This document shows positions 6,751 through 16,233 of a DNA stretch of 64,000 nucleotides, piece by piece (position 1 is the first letter of the stretch; every line of letters starts with the position of its first letter). The position numbers and the translations under genes were made by a program. The stretch spans positions 1 to 64,000 of the forward strand of contig JBBIJX010000003.1 of NCBI GenBank assembly GCA_037445775.1, read 5' to 3'. Under the pieces are notes generated by a model. That model searched no databases. It was not told the origin of the DNA and saw only the letters and a list, made by a program, of their open reading frames with translations. This stretch comes from JBBUX01 sp037445775 (GTDB lineage Bacteria > Actinomycetota > Coriobacteriia > Anaerosomatales > PHET01).

Positions 6751-7529
6751 CGGTCCGGCTCCTCCTCGATCACGCCGCGCCGGGCGGCCTCAGCTTCGTC
6801 GAGATGCATGATGGTGATGTCGCCGAAGTGCACGTCCTGGACGACATCGACGAGCCCTCGCTTGTAAAGCTCCAGCACGGCGAGCAGAGAGACGACGACG
6901 ATCTCGGGAGACGCGTCGGCGCCGATGAGTTCGGAGAACGTCATCACCGAGCGCCTCTCGACCTGGCGCCTCACGCTCTCCGCGTGCAACTCGAGCGGAA
7001 TGGGCATGCTCGCCACGTGTTCGGCTTCCAGCAGGAAGACTTCGCGACGGTACTCCAGGTCCGCGCAGATGAGCGTCAGCGCGTGGAGCGTGAGCCCCTC
7101 GAGGTAGTCCGGCATGAGACCGAGGAACTGCTGCTCCAGGCCGGCCTGCCGCGGGTGCTGGCGGCCCTCGTTCTCCATGCGCTGCGCGAGTTCGGCGGCG
7201 GCGTTCTTGAACTGCTTGTAGGCGAGCAGGCGTGCGATGAGGATGTCGCGCGCCTCTCCTGGGCTCAAGTCGTCGAGCTCGTCGCCGACGTACACCTCCG
7301 GCGTGGGCAGCAGCGACGCCGCCTTGATCTCAAGCAGTGTGGCGGCGAGCAGTAAGAACTCGCTCGCCACTTCGAGGTCCAGGTCACGCATCCGGTCGAT
7401 GTGCTCGAGGTATTGGTCCGTGACCTCGCTCATGTTGATCGCCGCCACGTCGAGCTTCTGGCGGCCCACAAGGTGCAGCAGCAGGTCGAAGGGACCCTCG
7501 AACACCTCGGTCTTGACGGTGTAGCCCAC
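6747..7529 (-). CDS. scpA: Segregation and condensation protein A (kleisin)
   Basis: ScpA is the kleisin that bridges the two SMC heads. The 260-residue protein begins TVKTEVFEGPFDLLLHLV, the conserved N-terminal helix that contacts the SMC neck, and continues KLDVAAINMSEVTDQYL. The C-terminal winged helix includes VVSLLAVLELYKRGLVDVVQ. The GTG at 7529 gives VGYTVKTEV; no strong ribosome-binding site is visible, but this is the first codon compatible with the conserved N-terminus. It follows trpS by 12 bp and overlaps scpB by four bases. Confidence 0.93.
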   Translation of the reverse strand: MGYTVKTEVFEGPFDLLLHLVGRQKLDVAAINMSEVTDQYLEHIDRMRDLDLEVASEFLLLAATLLEIKAASLLPTPEVYVGDELDDLSPGEARDILIARLLAYKQFKNAAAELAQRMENEGRQHPRQAGLEQQFLGLMPDYLEGLTLHALTLICADLEYRREVFLLEAEHVASMPIPLELHAESVRRQVERRSVMTFSELIGADASPEIVVVSLLAVLELYKRGLVDVVQDVHFGDITIMHLDEAEAARRGVIEEEPDR

Positions 7530-7541
7530 GGGAGCGCGCCG

Positions 7542-8627
7542 CTAACTATCTTCGGTGTCGAGGAACGACGGATGCGATTCCTCGAGCCCGCCAGCGCCTG
7601 AGTCGCAGCGTTCAACACCCGCGGTGAGCGCGGTGCGTGGCTCGAGGCCCATGAGTTCGCGACACGTCGCCACGACCTCGCGGGCGACTGGACGCACCTT
7701 CGCCGCACCGCCCGCGAGCACGTCGCGCGCGTAGCCGGGGATCGCGGCGAGCTCGGCGCGCCGCTCGCGGAAGGGCGCTAGGTAGGCCACGAGGTCGTCA
7801 GCGAGCTTGCGCTTGTGCGCGACGCAGCCGCACTCGGCTGTTCGGCAGCAGCGGTCCCATTCGGCGATCTCGTCAGCCGGCGCGATCAGCCCGTGCACCG
7901 CGTGCAGCGGGCAGATGCCGGGGTCACCAGGGTCGGTCTTGAGCTTGCGGGCGGGATCGGTGAGGAAGGACATGACCTTGGCGCGGATCTCGTCTTCGGA
8001 GTCGGAGATGAAGATCGCGTTTCCGTAGCTCTTCGACATCTTGCGTCCGTCGGTGCCGGGCACCCGCGCGCCCGCCTCGGGAGTGATGGCCTGCGGTTCG
8101 ACCAGGAACTCGCCGTAGGTGTTGTTGAAGCGGCGTACGATCTCGCGCGTGAGCTCGAGGTGCGGCAGCTGGTCCTCTCCCACCGGCACAGCGTCCGCGT
8201 GAACGATCGCGATGTCAGCGGCCTGGAGCGCCGGATACAGGAAGAAGCCCACGTTACCCAGGTCCTTCGTCGTGATCTGGGCGCGCTGCTCCTTGTAGCT
8301 CGGGGTACGCTCGAGCCACGGCATCGGGAGCACCATCGAGAAGAAGAGCATGAGCTCAGCGACCTCGGGCACGTCGGACTGGCGGTAGATCGTGCAGATG
8401 TCCGGATCAAGACCGGCCGCGCACCAGTCGAGCACCATCTCCTCGGTGTACTGCGCGATGCCGCTCGGGTCCGCCCAGTCGCTCGTGAGGGCGTGATAGT
8501 CCGCGAGGAAGTAGTACGCGTCGTAGGCGTGCTGCATCGCGAGCATGTTCTGCAGGTTGCCGAACCAGTGCCCCAGGTGCAGCTTGCCTGTGGGCCTATA
8601 GCCAGTCAGAGTGCGCTTCTTCGTCAC
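7542..8627 (-). CDS. trpS: Tryptophanyl-tRNA synthetase
   Basis: This class I aminoacyl-tRNA synthetase charges tRNA-Trp. TGKLHLGHW (residues 13-21) is the HIGH-equivalent and GRKMSKSYGN (194-203) contains the KMSKS loop. A Cys-containing segment CCRTAECGCVAHK near the start of the C-terminal helical domain is also found in many bacterial TrpRS. I take the GTG at 8627 (VTKKRTLTGY) with AGGGGA nine bases upstream, giving 361 residues; an in-frame ATG at 8672 has no ribosome-binding site. The final 30 residues are a non-conserved acidic tail. It sits between the protease gene and scpA. Confidence 0.93.
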   Translation of the reverse strand: MTKKRTLTGYRPTGKLHLGHWFGNLQNMLAMQHAYDAYYFLADYHALTSDWADPSGIAQYTEEMVLDWCAAGLDPDICTIYRQSDVPEVAELMLFFSMVLPMPWLERTPSYKEQRAQITTKDLGNVGFFLYPALQAADIAIVHADAVPVGEDQLPHLELTREIVRRFNNTYGEFLVEPQAITPEAGARVPGTDGRKMSKSYGNAIFISDSEDEIRAKVMSFLTDPARKLKTDPGDPGICPLHAVHGLIAPADEIAEWDRCCRTAECGCVAHKRKLADDLVAYLAPFRERRAELAAIPGYARDVLAGGAAKVRPVAREVVATCRELMGLEPRTALTAGVERCDSGAGGLEESHPSFLDTEDS

Positions 8628-8706
8628 GCGCGCTGGTCCCCTCGCTGATGTGATGGCGTCGGTGCGATGCATTGTAGCGCAGGGTCCCGCTCGCGCGGCG
8701 AGCAGC

Positions 8707-9366
8707 CTAGCCCGGCGTAAGCAGCGCGAGGAGCGGCTGAACCGTCCAGGCGAAGTACGTCCCGATGGGGTTGAGGTTCGTGAGCGCGGGGATGCCCCAG
8801 AGCAGCAACAGCAGAATACCGAACGAATACTGCTGCAGCCCGTACCAGCGATGCAGCTGGCTGTCCGACAGGAAGAGCGGGATGACGCTCGAGCCGTCCA
8901 GCGGCGGGATGGGAATCAGGTTGAAGAACATCAGTACAAGGTTCGTCTGCGCGAGCAGGAACCCGACGAGGTAGACCCAGCTCGCAACGTTCGCCCCGAC
9001 GACGCCGGACGCGAGGACGGCGCCCCACGCGAGCGCCGAGCCCACCAGCGCGAGGGCGAGGTTGGCGAGCGGACCTGCCACCCCGGTGATCAGATCGCCC
9101 ATGCGGATGTCCTTGAAGTAGCGGGGGTTCACCGGCACCGGCTTCGCGTAGCCGAAGATCGCGGCGCCGCTCAACGCCAGCAGGAGCGGCAGAATGACCG
9201 TACCGAACGGGTCGATGTGCTTGAGGGGGTTGAGAGTGACCCGGCCGGCGTTCTTCGCGGTGGGATCTCCCAGCTTGAGCGCGGCCCAGCCGTGCATGAA
9301 CTCGTGGAACGCGATCGACGGGAGAAGCAGCAGGAGCCAGATGAGCGTCTCGGGGCGAAGGTTCAC
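8707..9366 (-). CDS. Site-2 protease-type intramembrane metalloprotease (M50)
   Basis: The 219-residue membrane protein has the zinc-binding motif HEFMHG (H21, E22, H25) in its first transmembrane helix. NLIPIPPLDGS further on supplies the third metal ligand, the aspartate. Four to six hydrophobic segments are visible and no PDZ domain, as in the small YwhC/FtsH-independent S2P group. Such proteases cut membrane-embedded regulators; the substrate here is unknown. The GTG start overlaps the stop of the DHH-CBS-nucleotidyltransferase gene (GTGA). The end lies about 80 bp before the trpS start. Confidence 0.85.
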   Translation of the reverse strand: MNLRPETLIWLLLLLPSIAFHEFMHGWAALKLGDPTAKNAGRVTLNPLKHIDPFGTVILPLLLALSGAAIFGYAKPVPVNPRYFKDIRMGDLITGVAGPLANLALALVGSALAWGAVLASGVVGANVASWVYLVGFLLAQTNLVLMFFNLIPIPPLDGSSVIPLFLSDSQLHRWYGLQQYSFGILLLLLWGIPALTNLNPIGTYFAWTVQPLLALLTPG

Positions 9367-11996
9367 GCACGGTCCTTCCGGGCGGGGACGAGCCCGGCCT
9401 TGACGGCGAGACGACGAAGGTTGGCGAGTTCGGCCTCGCGGCCGGCGACTCGCCCGTCCAAGCGGTCGTCGCGGGCTCGCGCAAGTATAGCCGAGAACGC
9501 CGCTCCGGGCGGGGCGCCCATCTCGATGAGGTCGCGCCCCGTGACGCTCGGCCGCACCGCCGCCACCTCGAGGGCGTAGTGCTCGACGCGTTCCCGCGCA
9601 AGGTCATCTCCCCGCGCCCAAAGGACTGCGACCGCTTCCGGCGCGAAGCCTTCGAGCATCCGCGCAAGCCTGCTGTCACGCATCCCGCGCTTGTCTGCGA
9701 GCGCGCGCTCGACGCCTGCCGCCGAGGCGATCGACAAGGCCACCTGCGCGTACGCCTTGCCGATACGCATGTGTCTGAGCCAGCGATCCACGCCGTCGCG
9801 CCGGCCTGACGTCGAAAGCGCGGCGATGAGCGCCGTGCGGCGGTCTGGCAAACGAAGCACCGACTCCTCCAGCCGCGCAACGCCAGCGAGCGCGGACTCG
9901 GCCGCCGCTATCGCGCTCGCGCTCGACCCGCCCGGCGGCAGCATCGGAGCAAGCGCACCGAGCTCGTCAACGCGCTTGAGCACCCGCACAGGCTCCGCCT
10001 CGTCGAGCAGGTCGTAGAGCTCCTCGCGCACGCGCGCGCCGGAGACCTCGTCGAGCAGGTCGAGTTCGACGGCCTGACGCGCCAGCGCCTCGCTGTGCTC
10101 GTCGAGCGCGAAGCCGTAGCGGACCTCGAAGCGCGCTGCGCGCAAGACACGTGTCGGATCTTCGACGAACGACAGCGCGTGCAGCACGCGAATCGTGCCG
10201 TCCTTGAGATCACCGAGTCCGCCGAACGGGTCTGCGATGGCGCCGAAGCATGATGCGTCTACGCAGGCCGCCATCGCGTTGATGGTGAAGTCGCGCCGCA
10301 GCAGGTCCTGCCGAAGCGTCGAGCGCTCGACGGTGGGAAGCGCCCCGGGGCGCGTGTAATACTCCGAGCGGCTGCTCGCGATGTCGATGCGGAAATCACG
10401 CGACAGCACGAGCACCGCGGTGCCGAACCTGCGGTGAGCCGTCACGCGAGCCCCCAGCGTCGCGGCCGCCCGTTCGCCGAATGCGATGCCGTCGCCCTCG
10501 ACCACCACGTCGATGTCGAGGTTCTCGCGGCCGAGCAGCATGTCGCGCACGAACCCGCCTACAACGTGGGCTCGCACACCGCATTCCTCAGCGATCTGGC
10601 CCAGTCGGCGCAGGGTGTCGCGGACTTGAGGCGGCAGCAGCGTGTCGACCGATGCAAGAAACGCGCGACGCGCCTCCTCGTCGGAACGCTGCGGCGCACC
10701 GCCAACGTAGCTCTCGCCGTGCTGCGCGCGCAGGACATCCTTGCGCGTGATGATGCCGATCATGTGGCCGTTGTCCATGACAGGCACGCGGCCGATCCCC
10801 CGCGTACCCAGCAGCCTCTCGAGCTCGGTCAGGTCCGTGCCGCGCGCGACAGTGACCACGTCGCCGCCCATGAACCCCTTGACCGGCGCATGTCCGAGCC
10901 GGTGTCTGAGCGCCTTGTCGACGTCCTTGCGCGTGACGAGGCCCACCAGCTTGCCGGCCTCCTCCACCGGCAGTCCCCCGTGTCCCCACTTGCCCATGAG
11001 CTCCGCGGCATCGCGCATCGAGGTCTCAGGGGTCACGGTGCGCACCGGCGCACTCATGATGTCGGCGGCGGTCAGCGGTGGGTGCACTACTTGCTCCAAG
11101 GCGGTGCGCACCGCTCTGAGCGCCTCGGCGGGCGGAAGCTCCCGGAAGCCCGCGGAGGCCGCTTGGGCGTGCCCGCCGCCTCCGATGAGCGCCATCGCCG
11201 CACCCACATCGACTTCCGCCAGGCGCGACCGCGCGACGATCTGCGTCCGGTCGGGCATGCTCACCACTGCGATAGCGACCCGGTGCCCCAGATCCTCGAC
11301 TACGTGGTGCGTGAGCACGCTCGCCGAGTCGACATACTCGTCGGCCAGTGCTGTGCCCACGGCGACCGGCTGCCCGTGAACGTCCCATACCTCGAGTGAA
11401 CTCTCGAGCTGTTCGAGCAGCCGCTGTTGCTCAGGCTCGAGAGCGCGCGCGAGGAACTGGTTGAGCACCTCCAAGTCCGCCCCTGTCGCCATGAGCCAGG
11501 CGGCGGCGTCCGCGTCATAGGCGGTCGCCGTCGGGTAGGTGAGCGATCCGGTGTCTTCATGAATGCCCAGCAGGAAGAGGGATGCCTCGAGAGGCGTCGG
11601 CACGATGCCGCGCGCGCGCAGCTCATGGACGAGGATGCTCGTTGTCGCGCCCACGTCGGCGCTGCGGTCTTCCACGCCGGACACGTCGCCCTCTTGGGGC
11701 GGGTGGTGGTCGTAGACGATGACCTCGACGTCGGCGCGAGCTACGAGCGACCCGATCTCGCCGATCCGGCCCGCATCCCGTGTGTCGACCATGATCACGG
11801 AATCAACCTCGGACAGATCAAGGCCGCGCAGGTCGACAAAGGGCACGAAGTCCTCGTGCAGGTTGTGGAACGCGCGCACGTTCGCGTTCTGCGTTCCTAG
11901 GAAGACACCCTTGGCGCCCTCGAAGAGCCTCGTCGCGGCGACAGTGGCCGCGTAGGCGTCGAAGTCAGGGTTTGCATGTCCAACGACGATCCGCAC
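9363..11996 (-). CDS. DHH phosphoesterase - CBS - tRNA nucleotidyltransferase/poly(A) polymerase fusion
   Basis: This 877-residue protein has three parts. Residues about 1-305 are a DHH/DHHA1 phosphoesterase: GHANPDFDAYA, VDTRDAG near 70-76, YDHHPPQ near 95-101 and the glycine-rich IGGGGHAQAASAGF near 271-284. Residues about 310-425 hold two CBS motifs (ADIMSAPVRTVTPETS and GGDVVTVARGTDLTE). Residues about 460-877 are a class II nucleotidyltransferase with HVVGGFVRDMLLG and ENLDIDVVVEGDG, whose DxD aspartates bind metal, then RRDFTINAMA and the helical tRNA-binding region. Such fusions are known in several phyla as A-adding, CC-adding or CCA-adding enzymes or poly(A) polymerases. The sequence alone does not tell which. 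The CCA ends of the tRNAs here are genome-encoded, so a repair or A-tailing role is plausible. Confidence 0.88.
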   Translation of the reverse strand: MRIVVGHANPDFDAYAATVAATRLFEGAKGVFLGTQNANVRAFHNLHEDFVPFVDLRGLDLSEVDSVIMVDTRDAGRIGEIGSLVARADVEVIVYDHHPPQEGDVSGVEDRSADVGATTSILVHELRARGIVPTPLEASLFLLGIHEDTGSLTYPTATAYDADAAAWLMATGADLEVLNQFLARALEPEQQRLLEQLESSLEVWDVHGQPVAVGTALADEYVDSASVLTHHVVEDLGHRVAIAVVSMPDRTQIVARSRLAEVDVGAAMALIGGGGHAQAASAGFRELPPAEALRAVRTALEQVVHPPLTAADIMSAPVRTVTPETSMRDAAELMGKWGHGGLPVEEAGKLVGLVTRKDVDKALRHRLGHAPVKGFMGGDVVTVARGTDLTELERLLGTRGIGRVPVMDNGHMIGIITRKDVLRAQHGESYVGGAPQRSDEEARRAFLASVDTLLPPQVRDTLRRLGQIAEECGVRAHVVGGFVRDMLLGRENLDIDVVVEGDGIAFGERAAATLGARVTAHRRFGTAVLVLSRDFRIDIASSRSEYYTRPGALPTVERSTLRQDLLRRDFTINAMAACVDASCFGAIADPFGGLGDLKDGTIRVLHALSFVEDPTRVLRAARFEVRYGFALDEHSEALARQAVELDLLDEVSGARVREELYDLLDEAEPVRVLKRVDELGALAPMLPPGGSSASAIAAAESALAGVARLEESVLRLPDRRTALIAALSTSGRRDGVDRWLRHMRIGKAYAQVALSIASAAGVERALADKRGMRDSRLARMLEGFAPEAVAVLWARGDDLARERVEHYALEVAAVRPSVTGRDLIEMGAPPGAAFSAILARARDDRLDGRVAGREAELANLRRLAVKAGLVPARKDRA

Positions 11997-12014
11997 CGGA
12001 CTTCGTCTCCCAAC

Positions 12015-13325
12015 TCACAGCTCGTAGAAGAGCGGCGACGCGGGTTGCGGGTCAGCGGCGAAGCGGATCGAGGCGCGGAACCGCACCTCGGCCTCGTCCA
12101 GGCGCGCCCTCGTGGCCGCGTGCACCGTCGCGAGCAGCCCGCCCGCATCCACCCGGTCACCTGTGCGGACCGCAAGCACGACTCCCGCCCCCGGGTCGAT
12201 CACGTCGTCGAGCGTCTCGCGCCCCGCCCCCGCGAGCATCGCGGCGCGTCCAACGCCCGCCGCATCGAAGCCCGCGATGAAGCCGCTCTTCTCAGCACGA
12301 ACCTCCCGTGTCATCGCCGCGCGCGGAAGCAGCGCCGGGTCGTCGATGACGGCCGGGTCGCCTCCTTGGGCCGCCACCCACGCACGCATCTTCGCGAGCG
12401 CGGCGCCGGACGCGATGACGCCGTCGACGAGCTCACGCCCGTGCTCCTGGTCGCGTGCCGCTCCAGCCATTGCAAGCATCCGTGCCGAAGAGGTCCGCGC
12501 GACCTCGATAAGCGCCGGTGAGCCACCCTCCCCACAGAGCACGCGCACCGCCTCGGCGACCTCAAGGGCGTTGCCGACGCAACTGCCGAGCGGTTCGTTC
12601 ATGTCGGTCAGCTCACAGACGACATCGCGCCCCAAGGCGTGGCCGACGCGGGTGAGTTCACTCGCGAGGGCTCGCGCGTCTGCGATCGTGCGCATGAACG
12701 CGCCGGAGCCCACCTTGACGTCTAGGAGGATCGCACTTGCGCCACCCGCCACCTTCTTGCTGATGATCGAGCCCACGATGAGGGGGATGCTCGCCACCGT
12801 CGCGGTGACGTCGCGCAGCGCATAGAGCTTCTTGTCCGCCGGATCGATGTCGGGCGTCTGCGCGATGACGGCCAGCCCGACGTCGCGCACCTGCGCCACG
12901 AACTCCTCGGTGCTCAGCTCGACACGGAAGCCCGGTATCGCCTCAAGTTTGTCGAGCGTGCCGCCCGTATGACCGAGCCCCCGCCCGCTCATCTTGGCCA
13001 CGGGCACACCGCACGCGGCGACTATGGGCGCGATGACGAGAGTCGCCGTGTCCGCGACGCCGCCGGTGGAGTGCTTGTCCACCGTGATGCCCGGAATAGA
13101 CGAAAGGTCCACGACACGCCCCGAGCGCACCATCGCGTCAGTCAGCCACACCGTCTCATCGGCGTCGAGCCCGTTGAGGTACGCGGCCATGAGCCACGCG
13201 GCCATCTGGTAGTCGGGGATCTCGTTGCGCGCGAAACCCAGCACGAGCGCATCGATCTCTTCGGCCGTGTGCGAGCGGCCGTCGCGCTTGTGCGCGATGA
13301 GCTCCTCGACAGTGAGCGCGCTCAT
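12015..13325 (-). CDS. pdp: Pyrimidine-nucleoside/thymidine phosphorylase
   Basis: The enzyme cleaves thymidine, deoxyuridine or uridine with phosphate to free base and (deoxy)ribose 1-phosphate. The 436-residue sequence begins MSALTVEELIAHKRDGR and has the family phosphate-binding region VDKHSTGGVADTATL and KMSGRGLGHTGGTLDKLE, followed by SKKVAGGASAILLDVKVG. The C-terminal domain shows AGVVLAVRTGDRVDAGGLL. The ATG at 13325 overlaps the phosphopentomutase stop as ATGA and has GAGG ten bases upstream. With deoB just upstream, the pair converts deoxynucleosides to deoxyribose 5-phosphate, which the DeoC encoded at 50384-51076 would split. DeoA and Pdp cannot be firmly separated; length and motifs fit Pdp slightly better. 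Confidence 0.9.
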   Translation of the reverse strand: MSALTVEELIAHKRDGRSHTAEEIDALVLGFARNEIPDYQMAAWLMAAYLNGLDADETVWLTDAMVRSGRVVDLSSIPGITVDKHSTGGVADTATLVIAPIVAACGVPVAKMSGRGLGHTGGTLDKLEAIPGFRVELSTEEFVAQVRDVGLAVIAQTPDIDPADKKLYALRDVTATVASIPLIVGSIISKKVAGGASAILLDVKVGSGAFMRTIADARALASELTRVGHALGRDVVCELTDMNEPLGSCVGNALEVAEAVRVLCGEGGSPALIEVARTSSARMLAMAGAARDQEHGRELVDGVIASGAALAKMRAWVAAQGGDPAVIDDPALLPRAAMTREVRAEKSGFIAGFDAAGVGRAAMLAGAGRETLDDVIDPGAGVVLAVRTGDRVDAGGLLATVHAATRARLDEAEVRFRASIRFAADPQPASPLFYEL

Positions 13326-14521
13326 GTCCGGCGGACCTCGGAGAGGAAGCTCGTGCCCCGTCCGCACGCGCCGGCGAGCCCGTAGAAGTCGAGCACCGTC
13401 TCGCCGATATCTGCGAAGGTGGAGCGTTCCCCTAGGTCGACGCCGGTATCGACGCCCTTGACGTGCACGATGAGGGGCGTGTACTCGCGGCTGTGGTCCG
13501 TCGACGAGGTCGTGGGGTCACAGCCGTGGTCGGCGGTGATGATGAGCAGGTCGCCATCGCGCATGGCCTCGACAAGCTCGGGCATCCGCGCGTCGACGGC
13601 CTCTAGCCCGCGCGCATAGCCCTCGACGTCGTTGCGGTGTCCCCAGATCATGTCGAAGTCGACGAGGTTCGCGAAGACGAACCCGTTGTCCGCCGTGTCG
13701 CGCACCCGGGCGAGCAGGTTGTCGAAGCCGTGCATGTTGTTCTCCGAGTGCGGCGATTCGCAGATGCCGCGCCACGCGAAGATCTCGCCGATCTTGCCGA
13801 TGCCGTAGCATCTGACGCCCGCGTCACTCAGGCGATCGAGCGCCGTGGGCTCGAACGGCTCGATGGCGAAGTCGCGGCGCCGGTGCGTACGCTGGTAGAC
13901 ACCAGCGGCGTCAGGGCCGATGAAGGGGCGCGCGATGATCCTGCCCACAGCGTGCTCTCCAACGCACACCTTCGTGCGCGCGATCTCGCAAAGGCGGTAG
14001 AGCTCGTCGATAGACACGACGTCTTCGTGCGTGGCGATCTGGAATACGCTGTCCGCGCTCGTGTAGACGATGGGTGCGCCGCTGCGTACGTGTTCGCCGC
14101 CCAGCTCCTGGATGATGACCGTGCCGCTCGCCGGGCGGTTCCCGAGCCAGCCTAGCCCGGTCTCGCGCCTCCACGCCTCCATGACCTCAGGCGGAAAGCC
14201 CTCAGGGTAGGTGGGGAACGGACGGGACAGCTCGAGCCCCATCATCTCCCAGTGCCCCGTCGTAGTGTCCTTACCGGCACTAGCCTCGGCGTTGCGGCCC
14301 CACGACGCGACGGGGGAAGCGACCGGGGGCACACCATCGATGGGCGTCACGTTGCCGAGTCCCATCGCGCCGAGGTTGGGCATCTTGAGACCGCCCGCGG
14401 CGCGCGCGGTGTTGCCAAGCGTGTTCGCCCCCTCATCGCCGTAGAGCGCAGCATCGGGCAGCGCGCCCACGCCCACGCTGTCGAGCACGAGAACGATCGC
14501 CCGGGACTCGCGTCCGTGCAT
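13322..14521 (-). CDS. deoB: Phosphopentomutase
   Basis: DeoB interconverts (deoxy)ribose 1-phosphate and 5-phosphate in the cytosol. The 399-residue protein is an alkaline-phosphatase-superfamily member with AIVLVLDSVGVGALPDA (first metal-binding aspartate), GKDTTTGHWEMMG (phosphorylated threonine region), GRIIARPF and TADHGCDPTT near the C-terminus (metal-binding Asp and His). Its ATG at 14521 overlaps the pilB stop (TGATG); an apparent extension upstream of 14521 is only a shadow of pilB. Overlap with pdp downstream shows a dedicated nucleoside-salvage pair. Confidence 0.93.
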   Translation of the reverse strand: MHGRESRAIVLVLDSVGVGALPDAALYGDEGANTLGNTARAAGGLKMPNLGAMGLGNVTPIDGVPPVASPVASWGRNAEASAGKDTTTGHWEMMGLELSRPFPTYPEGFPPEVMEAWRRETGLGWLGNRPASGTVIIQELGGEHVRSGAPIVYTSADSVFQIATHEDVVSIDELYRLCEIARTKVCVGEHAVGRIIARPFIGPDAAGVYQRTHRRRDFAIEPFEPTALDRLSDAGVRCYGIGKIGEIFAWRGICESPHSENNMHGFDNLLARVRDTADNGFVFANLVDFDMIWGHRNDVEGYARGLEAVDARMPELVEAMRDGDLLIITADHGCDPTTSSTDHSREYTPLIVHVKGVDTGVDLGERSTFADIGETVLDFYGLAGACGRGTSFLSEVRRT

Positions 14522-16188
14522 CAGACGACCACGCGGTTGAGCTCGTCGAGCGAAGTGACGCCGGACTTGACCTTGTCGAGCGCGTCGCGCCTTAGGGTGC
14601 GCATGCCAGCGCAGAGCGCCTCCTTGCGGAGCTCCTCGGCAGGCGCTTTGTGTATGAACATGCGCCGCAACTCGTCGCTGAACTCCATCACCTCGAACAC
14701 ACCAACCCGCCCGCGATAGCCGGAACCGCCGCACGCCTCGCACCCCACAGGCCCGAAGATCGTCAAGCCGGAGAGTTCGGCCTCCTCGAAACCCGCGTCG
14801 CGCAGCAACGCGCCGTCGACGTCGAGCTGCACCTTGCACCGCTCGCAGAGCCGCCGCACCAGGCGTTGGGCGACGGCGCCGATAAGCCCGGACGATACGA
14901 TATAGGGCGGTATCCCCATGTCGCTCAAGCGCGTGAGCACTGAGGCCGCGTCGTTGGTGTGTATCGACGTGAGCATCAGATGCCCCGTAAGCGCGGCACG
15001 CACCGCGATCTCTGCGGTCTCGGCGTCACGGACCTCGCCCACAAGCACCACATCGGGGTCCGAGCGAAGAATCGACCGCAGCCCTGCACTGAACGTGAGG
15101 CCCGTCCTCACATTCACGGCGATCTGCGTCACGCCGTCCATCGTGTACTCGATGGGATCTTCGATGGTGATGAATTTGCGTCCGAGATCCTGCATCTCAC
15201 TGAGGATCGCGTAGAGCGTCGTTGACTTGCCCGAGCCAGTGGGGCCGGAGATGAAGAGAGCGCCGTATGGCTTGCGGAGCATCACTCGGAGCGTCGCGAG
15301 AGCCTCCTCGCCGAGTCCGATGTCGGCGAGAGGTCTGAACGCCGCCTCCTTATCCAGGACACGCAACGTGATCGACTCGCCTGACGGTGTTGGGAGCGTC
15401 GCGACTCGAAGGTCGAGGATCTTGTTCCCAACGCGTACGGCGATCCGGCCGTCTTGCGGCCGACGCCGGTCCGAGATGTCCAGGTCCGCCATGACCTTCA
15501 ACCGCGACAACGTCTCAGCTCTCGCACTACGGGGGAGCATCGCCGCTTCCCGCAGCACTCCGTCAACTCGATAACGTATGCGCACGCCGCCGTCGACCGG
15601 CTCGAAGTGGATGTCGCTTGCGTTCTCGAGCACGGCCTCGCGGACGATCTGATTGACCATGCGAACTACAGCCGCGCTCGCCTCCTCATCGCCACCCTGC
15701 TCCTCCTCGGGCTCGGGCTCCTCTCCCATGACCGCTAGCTGCTGGAGCGCATCTGCGCCCGCCACGTACTTCTCGACCGCGTAGCGGACTTGACTCGCGG
15801 CGGCGACAACCGGCTCCACGCGCATCCCCGTGAGCATCTCCGTCTCATCGATCGCCTCGATGTCGAGCGGATCAGCCATCGCGAGCGTGAGCGTCTCCCC
15901 GTCGATGCGGACGGGGATGATCGAGCGCCGCCGGGCCATCCGCAGAGGCAGCAGTACCGTTGCGGCGCGGTCGATGGGATACGCGGCGAGATTGACGTGC
16001 TCGTAGCCCTTCTGTTCGGCAAGGACGCGGGCAATCTGGTCCTCAGTCAGCACGAGATCGCGAACGAGCACCTCCCCGAGCTTCAGATGGGTCTCGGCCT
16101 GCCGCAGCAGAGCCGCGTCGAGCTGCTCGGGTGTGAGAAGGCCGGCCCGGACTAGGAGATCACCGAGCCGGTCGGTCGAGTATGCCAT
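14521..16188 (-). CDS. pilB: Type IV pilus/type II secretion assembly ATPase (PilB/GspE)
   Basis: The 555-residue ATPase has an N-terminal MshEN/GspE-N domain (RLGDLLVRAGLLTPEQLD, residues 7-24). Walker A GPTGSGKST is at 315-323, an Asp box (EDPIEYTMDGVTQ) near 343-355, Walker B VVLVGEVRDAE near 380-390 and a His box (LTSIHTNDA) near 406-414. A four-cysteine zinc site (C448, C451, C483, C486) completes the PilB/GspE pattern. It drives polymerisation of pilins at the inner membrane. No pilin, PilC, PilM or PilT gene lies nearby; instead the gene overlaps deoB. The rest of the apparatus must be elsewhere, and the role could be pili, secretion or DNA uptake. Confidence 0.92.
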   Translation of the reverse strand: MAYSTDRLGDLLVRAGLLTPEQLDAALLRQAETHLKLGEVLVRDLVLTEDQIARVLAEQKGYEHVNLAAYPIDRAATVLLPLRMARRRSIIPVRIDGETLTLAMADPLDIEAIDETEMLTGMRVEPVVAAASQVRYAVEKYVAGADALQQLAVMGEEPEPEEEQGGDEEASAAVVRMVNQIVREAVLENASDIHFEPVDGGVRIRYRVDGVLREAAMLPRSARAETLSRLKVMADLDISDRRRPQDGRIAVRVGNKILDLRVATLPTPSGESITLRVLDKEAAFRPLADIGLGEEALATLRVMLRKPYGALFISGPTGSGKSTTLYAILSEMQDLGRKFITIEDPIEYTMDGVTQIAVNVRTGLTFSAGLRSILRSDPDVVLVGEVRDAETAEIAVRAALTGHLMLTSIHTNDAASVLTRLSDMGIPPYIVSSGLIGAVAQRLVRRLCERCKVQLDVDGALLRDAGFEEAELSGLTIFGPVGCEACGGSGYRGRVGVFEVMEFSDELRRMFIHKAPAEELRKEALCAGMRTLRRDALDKVKSGVTSLDELNRVVV

Positions 16189-16233
16189 GTGCCCCTCCCC
16201 GCGAAGGCTTGAGCTGACGCGATGTTGCAGAGC

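Noticed and set aside
8628..8672. ATG at 8672 as trpS start
   Set aside because: It has no ribosome-binding site, and the added 15 residues are not part of the conserved TrpRS N-terminus; the GTG at 8627 has AGGGGA at proper distance.
14522..14839. N-terminal extension of phosphopentomutase
   Set aside because: The extra residues are low-complexity Arg/Gly and overlap pilB out of frame; the conserved N-terminus begins at the ATG at 14521.
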